This document shows positions 42,388-52,514 of a stretch of DNA of 64,000 bases, piece after piece. Source of the stretch: Nemertoderma westbladi (Eukaryota; Xenacoelomorpha; Nemertodermatida; Nemertodermatidae); NCBI GenBank assembly GCA_032718475.1, contig JAUCBJ010008406.1:1-64000 (forward strand), written 5' to 3'. The notes under the pieces were generated by a model that saw nothing but the letters and a program-made list of their open reading frames with translations, had not been told where the DNA came from and did not search any database. Within the stretch, counting starts at the first letter, position 1; every line of letters begins with the position of its first letter. Made by a program: the position numbers and the translations under genes.

Positions 42388-44685
42388 TACTACTACTAGG
42401 ATCGGCATGCTGCATTGCAGCTGCATTTTTAAGTATGCTGTGCCGGCTTGTCAACAAAATTGCACCGCCACAACTCCCTATCACCCATAACATTTGCTAG
42501 ATCATCCGCATATTTAAGGCCAGTGTCCTTTAAGATGCGTCTCAAGAAAGTCATGGGCTGTCCTCCATGCTTATTCACTCCATGAGGCTGCCAAAGTACA
42601 AGATTATGCACTGCCTGGTCCTCACGGCGAAAGCAATGTCCTGCAAAGCGGAGGCGATTTTGTTCTAGTGTCAAGCTTGGGGGAACCAATGAGACACCTC
42701 CAATGTTATATAGTGTCTGGTTGGAGATGTGTGCATTGTACTTGACACAATGAACCCGGCGTAGCATTCTTGTGAATGTGCCATCCAGAGATTTGGTGTC
42801 CTCAGCAGTTAGAGCCCAGCATGGACTCCCGTAGAGGAGTACTGGAACTACTGCTGCTCTAAATAATCGGACCTTAAGTTTCCGATTAATTCTCGGTGAC
42901 TTCCAAATCCTGGAAAGCCTATTCAAGGCTGCCCATGCATTTCCCTTACGTATTCGAAGGTCCTCACCTGACTTCCGGATCCATGATCCCAGGTAACAGA
43001 AGTCGTCGACATGCTCAAGCATACCATCCTTTGAGCTTATGCTCATCCGATCAGAGACTTGCTGAGGACTTTCAAAGTTAACTGTCAGAATTTTGGTCTT
43101 TCTGGAGTTAATAAAAAGACCAACACTAGAAGCAGCATGTTCTAATGAGCTGAGGAGCCGTTGGGCTCCCTCTAATGATTCTGAGAGTACTCCTAAGTCA
43201 CTCATCATCAAAGTCTAGATCAGTTAGGTACTTGGCAGGATTTCCTCGACTTCTGGAGCCAGTAGGTGGAGTTATCATCACCCCATCATCATTATGATGA
43301 TCTAAGGACATGCGTAGAACATAGTCAACCACAATAATGAACAAGAATGGTGCAAGTGTGTCTCCTTGGAGGACGCCCCATAACAATTCAAATGGTTCTG
43401 TGTCACCGTCAACAGTAGACACAAATGTTGTCGAACCATCGTATACTGATCTGATTGCTGCAATAATTTCATCAGGAATCCCATATAATGAAAGTATGCT
43501 GAACATACGTGAGCGAGAGACTGAATCAAAGGCCTTGAAGAAGTCAACAAAGATAACAGCCAGATGCCTGTCTTTCTTTTTTGATAATTCTTCAATTATC
43601 CTTCTAAGTGCCAAAATGGGCTCCATGGTCCCACGACCTTTACGGAACCCATTCTGATTTCCACGGAGCAGTCTCTCAATGGGATCCCGGATGCGATTTA
43701 ATAGAATCCTATTGTATAGCTTTGCAGCAATCGAGATCAATGAGATTCCCCGAAAAGAACCATAGAGTGTTAGGTTGCCCTTCTTGGGAACTGGCACCAA
43801 CTTATTTGTTTTCATTTCTTGTGGGACTCTTGTTGTACGGTACATGTCTACTATGATGGGATAGATGAGCTTCAAACACTCAGGTATTTTAAAGACCTCA
43901 GGGGGAACACCATCTACTCCACTGGCACGATTGGTCTTAATGCTCTTTGCAGCAGCCTTCACTTCTGCAAAGGAGATATTGCCAATGGGAATATCTGGGA
44001 GTACAGACTCAGACACCTTTACTTCTATAAAGTTATCAGGCAATACCCTGTCATTATTGAGGAGCTTTTCAAAGTGGGCTTTCCAACCATTGAGGCGATC
44101 GGCTGGTGATTCAGCCTTAACCTTGGTGGTTGGTTGGCTTTTCCGCCCAGTAAGCAGATTGATCGATTTCCATGCCTGGGATGATTGCCTGCTTTTGTCA
44201 GCATCATTGATGGCATCAACCTGTTGATTTATTAGCTCCTGTAGATTAACAGAGTACTGCCTGTTCAGGGACCTAGATGCAGCCTTAACTGCATTCTTGG
44301 CCGCTGTAGTCTGTTTGAGTCGGGACTCTTTCTGCGCCTTATGAAGGTCATTTCGGCACTTTTGGATTTTGTTGTCAGTCCAGGGGGCCCTTTTCCTGTT
44401 TCGAGGGTATACAGGAACTGTTTCTGCAGCTGCTAACTTAACTGCTTCTGTAAAGGCAGTATATCCCTCACAGTGATCTGCCGCCTCAGAGGCAAGAGCC
44501 TCAATCCTGTTGCTCAGCTGTAGTGTGAAGCTGGATCTCACACTTGGCTGTTGCAACAGAAAGGACCAGTCATGCCGCCGGCAAGGCAGATTTCGTTGTT
44601 CTGCTAGCACGCAGACTAAGTCTTACCTTGGCCACAATAAGGCGGTGATCACTGGAGAAGTCCTGACACTCCTACACAGAACACA
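42388..44685 (-). mobile_element. RTE-like non-LTR retrotransposon copy B, 5'-truncated
   Basis: Nearly identical to copy A and also ends in TAG repeats. The flanking repeat is short (GGAC at 42384-42387 and 44686-44689). The 5' end reaches slightly further than in copy A, into the end of the endonuclease (DFSSDHRLIVAKVRL). Confidence 0.9.
42429..44610 (-). pseudogene. Non-LTR reverse transcriptase, copy B (frameshifted)
   Basis: Same domains as copy A, with more linker at the N-terminus. Compared with copy A it has 4 extra bases near 43201, exactly in the sequence encoding the catalytic FADD. This splits it into two frames (43198-44610 and 42429-43211), so the copy cannot make active RT. 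A second frame change lies between the endonuclease end and the linker near 44600. Confidence 0.88.
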
Positions 44686-44689
44686 GGAC

Positions 44690-45145
44690 AGTCCGTGGTG
44701 AGGCGAAGTTTGGGAAAGGCTGATTGGCTCAATAAAAACAGCTATGGCTAAAGTAATACCGACACAACACATTTTGACAGACAACCAACTGACGACGTTA
44801 CTAATAGAAATCGAAGCGATTTTAAACACTCGACCGATCGCTTTGATCCCAGACAATAACAGACAGTTTGCCTTGACACCAGCGCACCTGCTTATGCAGG
44901 CGCCAACGAAATTGTTGCCCATTTCGGTACCCGTTAATAGCGACGGATACGGCAACAAGGCTTGGAAAATCACTCAGCTATTAGCAAATAAATTCTGGGA
45001 AATATGGCAGAAACACTATTTGCCCTCTATTTCGACCAGAACTTCTTGGTATCTTAATACCCGATGTTTGAGACGTGGTGACCATGTTTTATTGGCTGAA
45101 GCCAATCTGAAAAGATTTCTTTGGGAATGTAGTTTGGTAAACTAA
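44690..45145 (+). pseudogene. pol: Integrase C-terminal part, element 3 (truncated)
   Basis: Resumes at SPW, with a TGA where element 2 has Arg, then GEVWERLIGSIKTAMAKVIP, ILNTRPIALIPD and GDHVLLAEANLKR. The end is lost: the DUF5641-type tail present in element 2 is replaced by WECSLVN and a stop. Confidence 0.85.
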
Positions 45146-45382
45146 AAGGTGAGTATTTTAGACTTGCAGCTAGTTTACCCGGAATTCGTTTTTTATCGGC
45201 ACATTTTTTGGAATAGGAGCCAGTGCGAAATCACGCAAACCCGAAGTCATTAGGCAAATGGGTTGGGGTTTTAGAGCAAAGTTGAGCCAAAAGCCGACAA
45301 ACTCTAAGTCACCTCACATCTAACCTCTATTTGTGCTTCATCTAGTAGAAACGTAACGATATGTAACCATATATATGCGTAT
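45146..45382 (+). promoter_or_regulatory. Pol-ORF3 spacer with candidate splice signals, element 3
   Basis: AAGGTGAGTATTTTAGAC near 45147 is donor-like and nearly identical to element 2 near 25211. TGCTTCATCTAG ending at 45345 is acceptor-like. The ORF3 ATG is 38 nt further on. Confidence 0.45.
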
Positions 45383-46151
45383 ATGATGGCGGAGAAGATT
45401 TATAAGGAGTTACGTCAGGGGTTTACGCAGGAACAGGAGCACCAGGCGCCGTTTAATCGTTATGGAACCAAAAACTTTAGTGTGTTTGGAGTGGAGAGTA
45501 TGGCTAGAAGTACAGCCAAGCTCGCTAAATCCAAGGCGGACCCGAATGTTACGCGACAGCGAATGGACTCTTATAACAAAAGAGCGGAGGAATTACGCGC
45601 GGAGTTCAATGCGTTGTATCCCTACGATGCGTTATGCAATGCCAGTGACATTTGCGAGGATCCAGACACAGAGATATGCCGATTATATCATACGCTGCAA
45701 TATTTGACGGCGAATGAACCCTTACCTGCAGCTAGAGACGAATTCAAAGGAATGCATCTTTATAGACGCGCTCGAGGAGCGGATCCAGAGACAAAGGACA
45801 CGTTCTCCATATATAAACTGTTTTACAAATGTAGAGCATGTATGCGCGAGCAAGACAACGCGATTCCTATGAGATTAAACTCGGCCCGAGCCAATATTAG
45901 CGCGATGCTCATACCACCAAAGTCTATGTTACCAAGAAGGCGGATACCCTTTGACGAATCCGTACCATTCGTTAAAGATGAGTGGACCGAACGCGGGTGA
46001 GATCGTTATTTACAAACCCAAATTAGTCGAACCAGACGTCTACAGCATGGTAGTGGACGAGTTTAATAAGTCGACACAAGAGAAACGGGAAGCTTTGAGC
46101 CTCTACAGGGCATACAAGGCGTACGAGAAAGGCGAGATTGAGGAGTTCGGC

Positions 46152-46171
46152 AGAAGGCTTGCGAGCCTACC
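46152..46171 (+). repeat. Palindromic hairpin motif copy, in ORF3
   Basis: AGAAGGCTTGCGAGCCTACC, read as RRLASLP. Confidence 0.8.
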
Positions 46172-47704
46172 ATTTTATTGGATATCCCACGATCAAACCG
46201 AACCTAGGGAGATGACACCCGAGCTCTTCGATAGTATCACCTTTGCTCAGCGTTTGTCGCAGAGACTACAGATACCTCATGTCGAGATGACGCAAGAACC
46301 TCAGCCCCATCCTACTAAAGTGATAGTACCGGTCGTGAGACCAACCAGTTTTCCTATTAGTATACCAACCCGAGAGGAGACAACTTATGAGATTCCTATA
46401 GTTGAACACCCGGAGATCATTTCGAACCTGGATTTCCTCCCATCGGTTACCTTTGGTGATGTGTTAGAGTCAGCCGAGTTGCGTAGAACAATAGTTCAGA
46501 AAATTGTACGCAACATGCCTCCACATATTACGGACTTTAAGAAAGTGGATCGCGCGGGGACGGATATCGCACCTTGTATCTTGCGAGGATATCTTACGAA
46601 AACGATTCGATTATGGATTGGAGTCGAAACGTTTGAGACCGACACCGATATCGCAACCAATTGGACCGGTAAACCTATTAGTTTTGATGATGAAAAGTCC
46701 ATAGGGAGAATTTGGAACCCTACCGACCGACGATTTACTCGATGATTGGGACGTGACTAGCCGATCTCTGAAGGAGAATGGTTATATGTTTTACAATAAT
46801 GAAGGAAGAAGCCATCAGCAAAGCCTCACTTTGAAGACTATACAGATTAGAGCACCAGATGGCGTGTTACATGTCTTCAGCCGACAGAGGAGCGATAGAA
46901 AGATGCCCATGCCAGAAGGAACGATGCAAAGACACGCGATGATAAAACGGATAGTTAAATCCATGGACCTGGCTTGTAGCATAGAAGCTAGGACGTTGCC
47001 AAAGGCCGTACGAGACATTGTGTTGGATAAGAGCATCGTCAATATCGGATCCGATGTATGGGCGGATGACCTTATTAGCGATTTTGCGGGAATGCCCACG
47101 TAAGAAGATTGATTGCCTATGCCATACGTGGATACTAGACCATTGTTGCTTTGGGCAATTGAGCAAGGATATTTTAGGGAGTATAACACGCTAAAAACTG
47201 GGACGGGTAATATCTCATATCTAATGTTCAGTTGGGATTATAAGGAGAGTAAGAGGAGCAAATACACAGACGTATACGAAGAGGGAGATACCCCCCGCGT
47301 AAACGAGTTCGAGTCACAGCTGAAGTGGCGAGGTTGCGTGTACTGGGCGATTACTTCACCTCCACGAATAATCTTGCAATACTATTTGGCGATAGAATCT
47401 TTGGTCAACATTTGCTTCATCACCGATGTAGTGTCTAGAACTCTAAAGCAACATCCGTTATGTCTCGGTAAAGGACATACCTTTTACGACCGAGGAAGGG
47501 CGCATACTGATGTATTCCGACGATTTCTCCAACCCTTTTATAACACCGATGCGCACTGCGAAGATTTCACTTGAGCGGGACTTAGCGTTTTCAGTGACGT
47601 CTATCTTACTCACGCAGGAAGCCTAGTCGACAGACGGTTGATGTTAACGTTAGTACCCTATGACGGGGAACGCCACGTGGAATTCAAAGGCCCGGAAGGA
47701 TCCT

Positions 47705-47724
47705 GGAAGGCTCGCAAGCCTACT
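47705..47724 (+). repeat. Hairpin motif copy with inverted loop, in ORF3
   Basis: GGAAGGCTCGCAAGCCTACT. The stem is unchanged, but the loop reads CGCA, the reverse complement of the usual TGCG. Read as WKARKPT. Confidence 0.75.
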
Positions 47725-49121
47725 GCCCATCATGACGATGTGGATCCAACCGAGTTTGCGATGATAGACAAACCGTTACGGCAACTCATAGAGATAGAGG
47801 AGAACCTTCCGAGGAAGATGCAAACTTAGATACGCGAGTTGGAGAAAAGCGATGCCATGGTTTGTGTACAACCTACGGAGACGAACATACCGACCGACCC
47901 GGATGATGAGAATTATCACGTGAACGGTAGCGCTCGCCCCATCGGAGATCTTATCTATGAGCGAGTTTGGTACCCTGCCAACACTATTTGTGGCAGCTCC
48001 GGGGCAACTGGCCACCACTCAAAGAAATGCGGAGCGAAACACATCTCTCTACCGGACTTAGTATGTAACTGGTGCGGGGATCAACGTTCGCACACTTTCT
48101 ACACTTGCTGGCGTTTCGCGGCGCAGTGCACATATTGTAATATTAAAGGCCATAGGGCATCCGAATGTCAACTTAGAGACGTCCCCTATGAGCACATGTC
48201 AGTTAAAATCGTTCGACAGCTATTTGACCATTGGGAGAATCTAGCAGACAAGCATGTATCGATGCAGTGACGCCATTTCCCTATGAGAGCACACTTGGGA
48301 TTTTGGGCCGTAAACCCTCTCATAATGTCAAAGGAAGGATACGTGTCAGCTATGCCTCAATATGACAAATTGTTGGAGGTGCTGGATTTATTGCCACTGG
48401 ATAGCGGATTTAAGGTTGTGCGAGACTACTTTCTGAAGGTACACCCGACAACAAGAACACTTGGAACTTTCAAACTGTGGTGAACAAGATTACCACCGGG
48501 GAATTCGACAAATTGCAAGTCGAACAGCGGAATTGAGGAGCCTGGCTTTCGATAGCTTGGGCATACCGGAGCGCATTTTATCACAAACGCGCAACCTCGT
48601 GTATTCTAGACGAGACCGACGTTTTGTGTGAGACTGGCTTCAAGGCCACGCCATTAGCAGAAAAGACGCGTCACCCACAGGATGATCCGCAACTTCGTAT
48701 ACTTAGAGCCCAAAAGGCCGAACAAGAGATAAAGAAGGTAGTGAATGTTGCCGAGAGGACGACATTGAAGTCGCAAATCCGGATGACTCGGGGCACAGTT
48801 TCCCTCGCTAGAGAACCTTGCGGAGGGACAGGATACGCTTTGCCGGAACCCATTAGGATTCAAACGACGTCAGAGAGCGAGGTGTCAGCGGACGGAACGG
48901 TCCCACCCTTTCGACTTCCTCCCAGCATTGTAGAGACTCGATCCGATGTTAAGCCAGCAGTTGGAATCGGACGAGGATTTAGAAGACTGAGCGCACGACG
49001 GATGTGCAAAACTCCCGTCGTCCCCTTTCCTAGCGTTTTGGAACCACCGACAACTCGACACCGAAGTCCGAGTCCAGTTCAATCTCGACCACCACCCAGT
49101 CGTACTAGAGGGCATGGATGA

Positions 49122-49650
49122 GCCCGTTCGGCCAAGGAATAGGAGAGCAAGATAGAGAAGGAAGGCTTGCGAGCCTACCGTTAGCAATTAGCGCTCAGGC
49201 AGAAGATATCCAGACCAGCAGGACGAACTTTTCAGCTCGTCAGGAGGACACTTTAAGATTTATTTGGAAGTTATTAGCGCATTATGTTTATTCTATATTT
49301 AAGACTGATTTAATTTAGTGAAATTTATTATGTATATTTACAATATATAAAGATTTATTGAAAGAGTTGAAATTACTTGTTTGATTTGTTTTGATCTAAT
49401 TTGTTTAATTTGCTTATCTTGATAACCGAAAGCCTTTTTGTATTTTATGCACTAAAGTTAATTGGTAAATTTGTATTTTGTATGTATGATGGATTGTACT
49501 TACGCCGTACCTGCAATATTAAGTATGCAATAATTAGATAGTGATTATTTTATATTCTAGGCCCTACCAGTAGATTTAGAAGTATTTGTAAATAGTTTGT
49601 ATTTCGATTGGTGAAAACGATTATTTCACTATAAGATAGCATTTGTAGTT
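49122..49650 (+). other. 3' untranslated region of element 3
   Basis: AT-rich. It has one hairpin motif at its start and ATTGGTGAAAACG near 49608, as in element 2 before its LTR. No gene is seen. Confidence 0.65.
49160..49179 (+). repeat. Palindromic hairpin motif copy, 3' UTR
   Basis: GGAAGGCTTGCGAGCCTACC, identical to the three copies at 38634-38809. Confidence 0.85.
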
Positions 49651-51765
49651 TAACGTAAAAAACTTTTTAAAACCCGACGCATTTTGATTAAGTTACAGTA
49701 ATGTAATATGCCTATTCATATTTGTACACATAAAACCCTTAGTTAATCTCGTGGCATAGTGGTCAGATTGTTAAGGCGTTGGTTGCATTACAGATAGGTT
49801 ACAAGTTCGAATCCCAGTCGGGAAATTTGCATTTTGGGGCAATTTATTTTCATTTGGTACAGATTGGTAAACCAATGAGGTGCGTACAACATATCGAACA
49901 ATGAGTTGGGCCAATCATAGGGCATGGAACATCTTATTGCTCCAATGTGAGGCCATGGAATACTCTGGAAGGTTCTAGTGGATTCTATGTCCCAGATTTA
50001 GTATATGAAGGGCTGGTTTGCCTTCGTTTATCACTTGTCTTACAACTTGCAATCTTGTTTTACTATAGTTTCTCGTTGAAACTCTGTTTGGTAAATCTGT
50101 TTTGATAATTCTTTGCTAAACTGTAAATACACTGTAAACTTTGGAACATGTATTTTCCCCTTTGTCCACCTTTGGGACACCCAAGCATCAGGAAGATGGC
50201 CGCCTAGACCGTTAGGCCGTCAGCAATGCAGGGAAAAGATGTCCACAACACGCTAGCGCCCACATTAGATTAGACCGCGCACCCCCTTCGCCCTTCGAAA
50301 TACTCCACTTGCCATGCAGCGCCCACTTTATGAGGAAGGTAAGACTTTGTTCGACACCCTTGCCCGACGTAAGACCTATAGATCAGGGTAAGCGTGATGC
50401 CGTCCTGGGACGCCGCAAATTTAGGATCAAATAATTATACTCTCAAGGCAGAACCCCCTTTGTCAGTACGAATCCCTGGGTTACCTGTATACCTCACAGG
50501 TGCGAGCTATTGCCGTCCGTACATTCAGCAGTTCATTCATATTAGGTACAGACAGCATATGTTCCATAATTTAGTGATTCACCAAACTGACTGTTTGGTA
50601 CCGGTTCGCTTTGTATACTATACATTAGTACACCCCCCCCCCCCCCCCTGCCTGAAGTTAGTTATTTGATCAGGCAAGGAGTATTTCTGCTACCGGCACA
50701 CCGCTTGGCCTAGGGAGGTTTTATTAATATCCTACCACGCCTTGCCACGTACTGATTGGTATTTGCTGCTAACTACCGCAGCAACAAAGTTCTAGAATCA
50801 AATTTGTATACCAGATCAGCTAACGTACGGTAGCAATTAACCCCTATTTCTTATCTTACAACCAGAATCTGGTATTTGTGCCGATCACGGGTGTAGTTAC
50901 TAACACCGTCGTTGCCCAGTTGAGTTGTGGATAGGAAGGAGAGAGCTTTGACGTCATTTGTAAGTATAAAGTTCTACAAAACACGACTAGCTTATTTTAG
51001 TAGCTAGCGCACGTTATTGTTTCGGTCAGAGAATTACTAAAACCTAGTAAAATGATATACACCAAAATTGTTTTATTGTAACACACCCACACACACACGC
51101 CCTAAAACATATTTACCCTTAGAGTTCTACTAGTTATAGCGCATTTTAGATTACTTTTAGGCAGAATTTATCTGTAATTTACTGTTCGTATTTGTAAAAT
51201 TAGGATCTGATATTTAGTTACGGCAAGGGAGTATTTCATTATTTCGTTATTTAAACCGTTGTTTGCCTTGAGCGGCGGTATTGTTACATTAGGCACGACC
51301 CTCTTTAGACTGATTCAGACAGGGAGATTAGTATTGTAACGCTAGGTCTGTAACCCACTTAGCTCGTATATAAACCATATAAATCACACCGCGGCAAGTT
51401 ACGGTATTTAGGACTGTCAGCGATAGTTAGGATTCGCTGCGCGGGGATTGTTTTCCCGTGAGTTCGGTCTGTAACTGTACATCTGCCAAACCGGTTAGAG
51501 GACAGGTATCCTTTTGTCTAGTACGTAGGCATTAGACCCGCTCACGTACATAGAATAGATACTAGGCTCTGTTCCTCGCCAGTAGTCGTTTGTGTACTGT
51601 ATCTGTTTGTTTAGATTATCCTGGACTGGGATTTGTTGTCAGATACTGTACAAGCCCGTTTCATTACTAGAGTCTTACAGTACGATACATCGTTACTAGG
51701 ATCTGGTAAGTGGTATACTACTGGACTTTACGGTTATAGATATTCTATAGCTTCATATTAGTAGA
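49650..51765 (+). repeat. 3' LTR of BEL element 3 (limits approximate)
   Basis: Same order of landmarks as the element 2 LTR: tRNA-like boxes, a CCAATGAGGTGCGTAC block, AAGATGGCCGCCTAGACCG, then the TATA block (51373-51398) and GGATTCGCTGCGCGGG (near 51430), ending near GCTTCATATTA. No second copy is in the window, since the element's 5' end is missing, so the limits come from comparison only. A tract of 16 C lies at 50633-50648. Confidence 0.7.
49752..49814 (+). promoter_or_regulatory. tRNA-like Pol III A and B boxes inside the element 3 LTR
   Basis: TGGCATAGTGG (A box, 49752-49762) and GTTCGAATCC (B box, 49805-49814). The sequence between differs from element 2, so it comes from a different tRNA-like segment at the matching LTR position. 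Confidence 0.65.
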
Positions 51766-51799
51766 CTTGTAGGCCGTAGGATAGTCCCTACCGTAGAAG

Positions 51800-51945
51800 A
51801 CTTTACAAATATAAACTCGTGTATTTTATTTTCCCTATCTAATGAATGCTGTGCATCAATATGAATTATCTAATTACTCTATACTGTAGGATGGGCTGTT
51901 TTAGTACACAGCGCCATATATCGAACACCGCTCCAAGGGAAACAA
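51800..51945 (-). repeat. End fragment of an element-1-type LTR
   Basis: Closely similar to 54930-55050. On the minus strand the outer end reads TGTTCGATATATGGCGCTG. It is probably the U3 start of a 3' LTR whose remainder was displaced when element 3 inserted. Confidence 0.6.
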
Positions 51946-52514
51946 GTTATGTTTCCCTCCAATTGTAGAAGAATATAGGCGATGTGAAATAACAAAATAA
52001 ATTTACTTTCAAATAAATCTAAACTTGGTTCCATAATTCTAATATTTACAAATATTGCTACTAATATTGCATAATAATGATTGCATACAAATTAATACGA
52101 ATTCATTTCAAGGAAAATGCAATATAATATAATAATCTTAAATCATAAATTAAAAAGATGTGCACCAAAAATAACAAAGTTAATTCCACCACCACACAAA
52201 TATCATCGGGCCTACCACCAAAGCACCAGAAGGATATGTTGGAGCTCAGAGGCAAGGGATAACTACCGATCAGGAAGATCAGACCCCAGCAGACTGCCGG
52301 ACGTATTATAATTAATATGAATTAGGTTACAAATATACTTTCTTGTGTATTTACAAATTAACAATTCACTAATTGAAATGGAACATGGCTAGGACAATGT
52401 CCCCCATTTCCCATCTCAAATTATAACAAATAATTACAACAAAAAAAAAACTAAAATATAAAATAGTTGAGACTAATTATTTTAACTAATTATTATTGCA
52501 CTTAAGGCTACAGC
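51946..52514. other. AT-rich stretch, no gene
   Basis: Between two element-1-type LTR pieces. It may be the collapsed interior of a BEL copy, but no coding homology is visible. Confidence 0.5.

Larger units (their letters stand above)
45383..49121 (+). pseudogene. Third ORF of element 3 (about 1,240 codons, decayed)
   Basis: The fuller version of the element 2 third ORF, now split by stops and frameshifts (pieces 45383-46000, 45951-46745, 46753-47103, 47113-47574, 47577-48270, 48283-48483, 48624-49121). The N-terminal 1.9 kb, mostly missing from element 2, has no motif I recognise. The C-terminal third has the knuckle region; the first knuckle has lost a Cys (CGSSGATGHHSKKC), while CTYCNIKGHRASEC is intact. 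The C-terminus is Pro/Arg/Ser-rich. Protein similarity to element 2 is high, for example QLRDVPYEHMSVKIVRQLFD. No membrane or envelope features are seen. Function unknown; nucleic-acid binding is likely. Confidence 0.82.
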
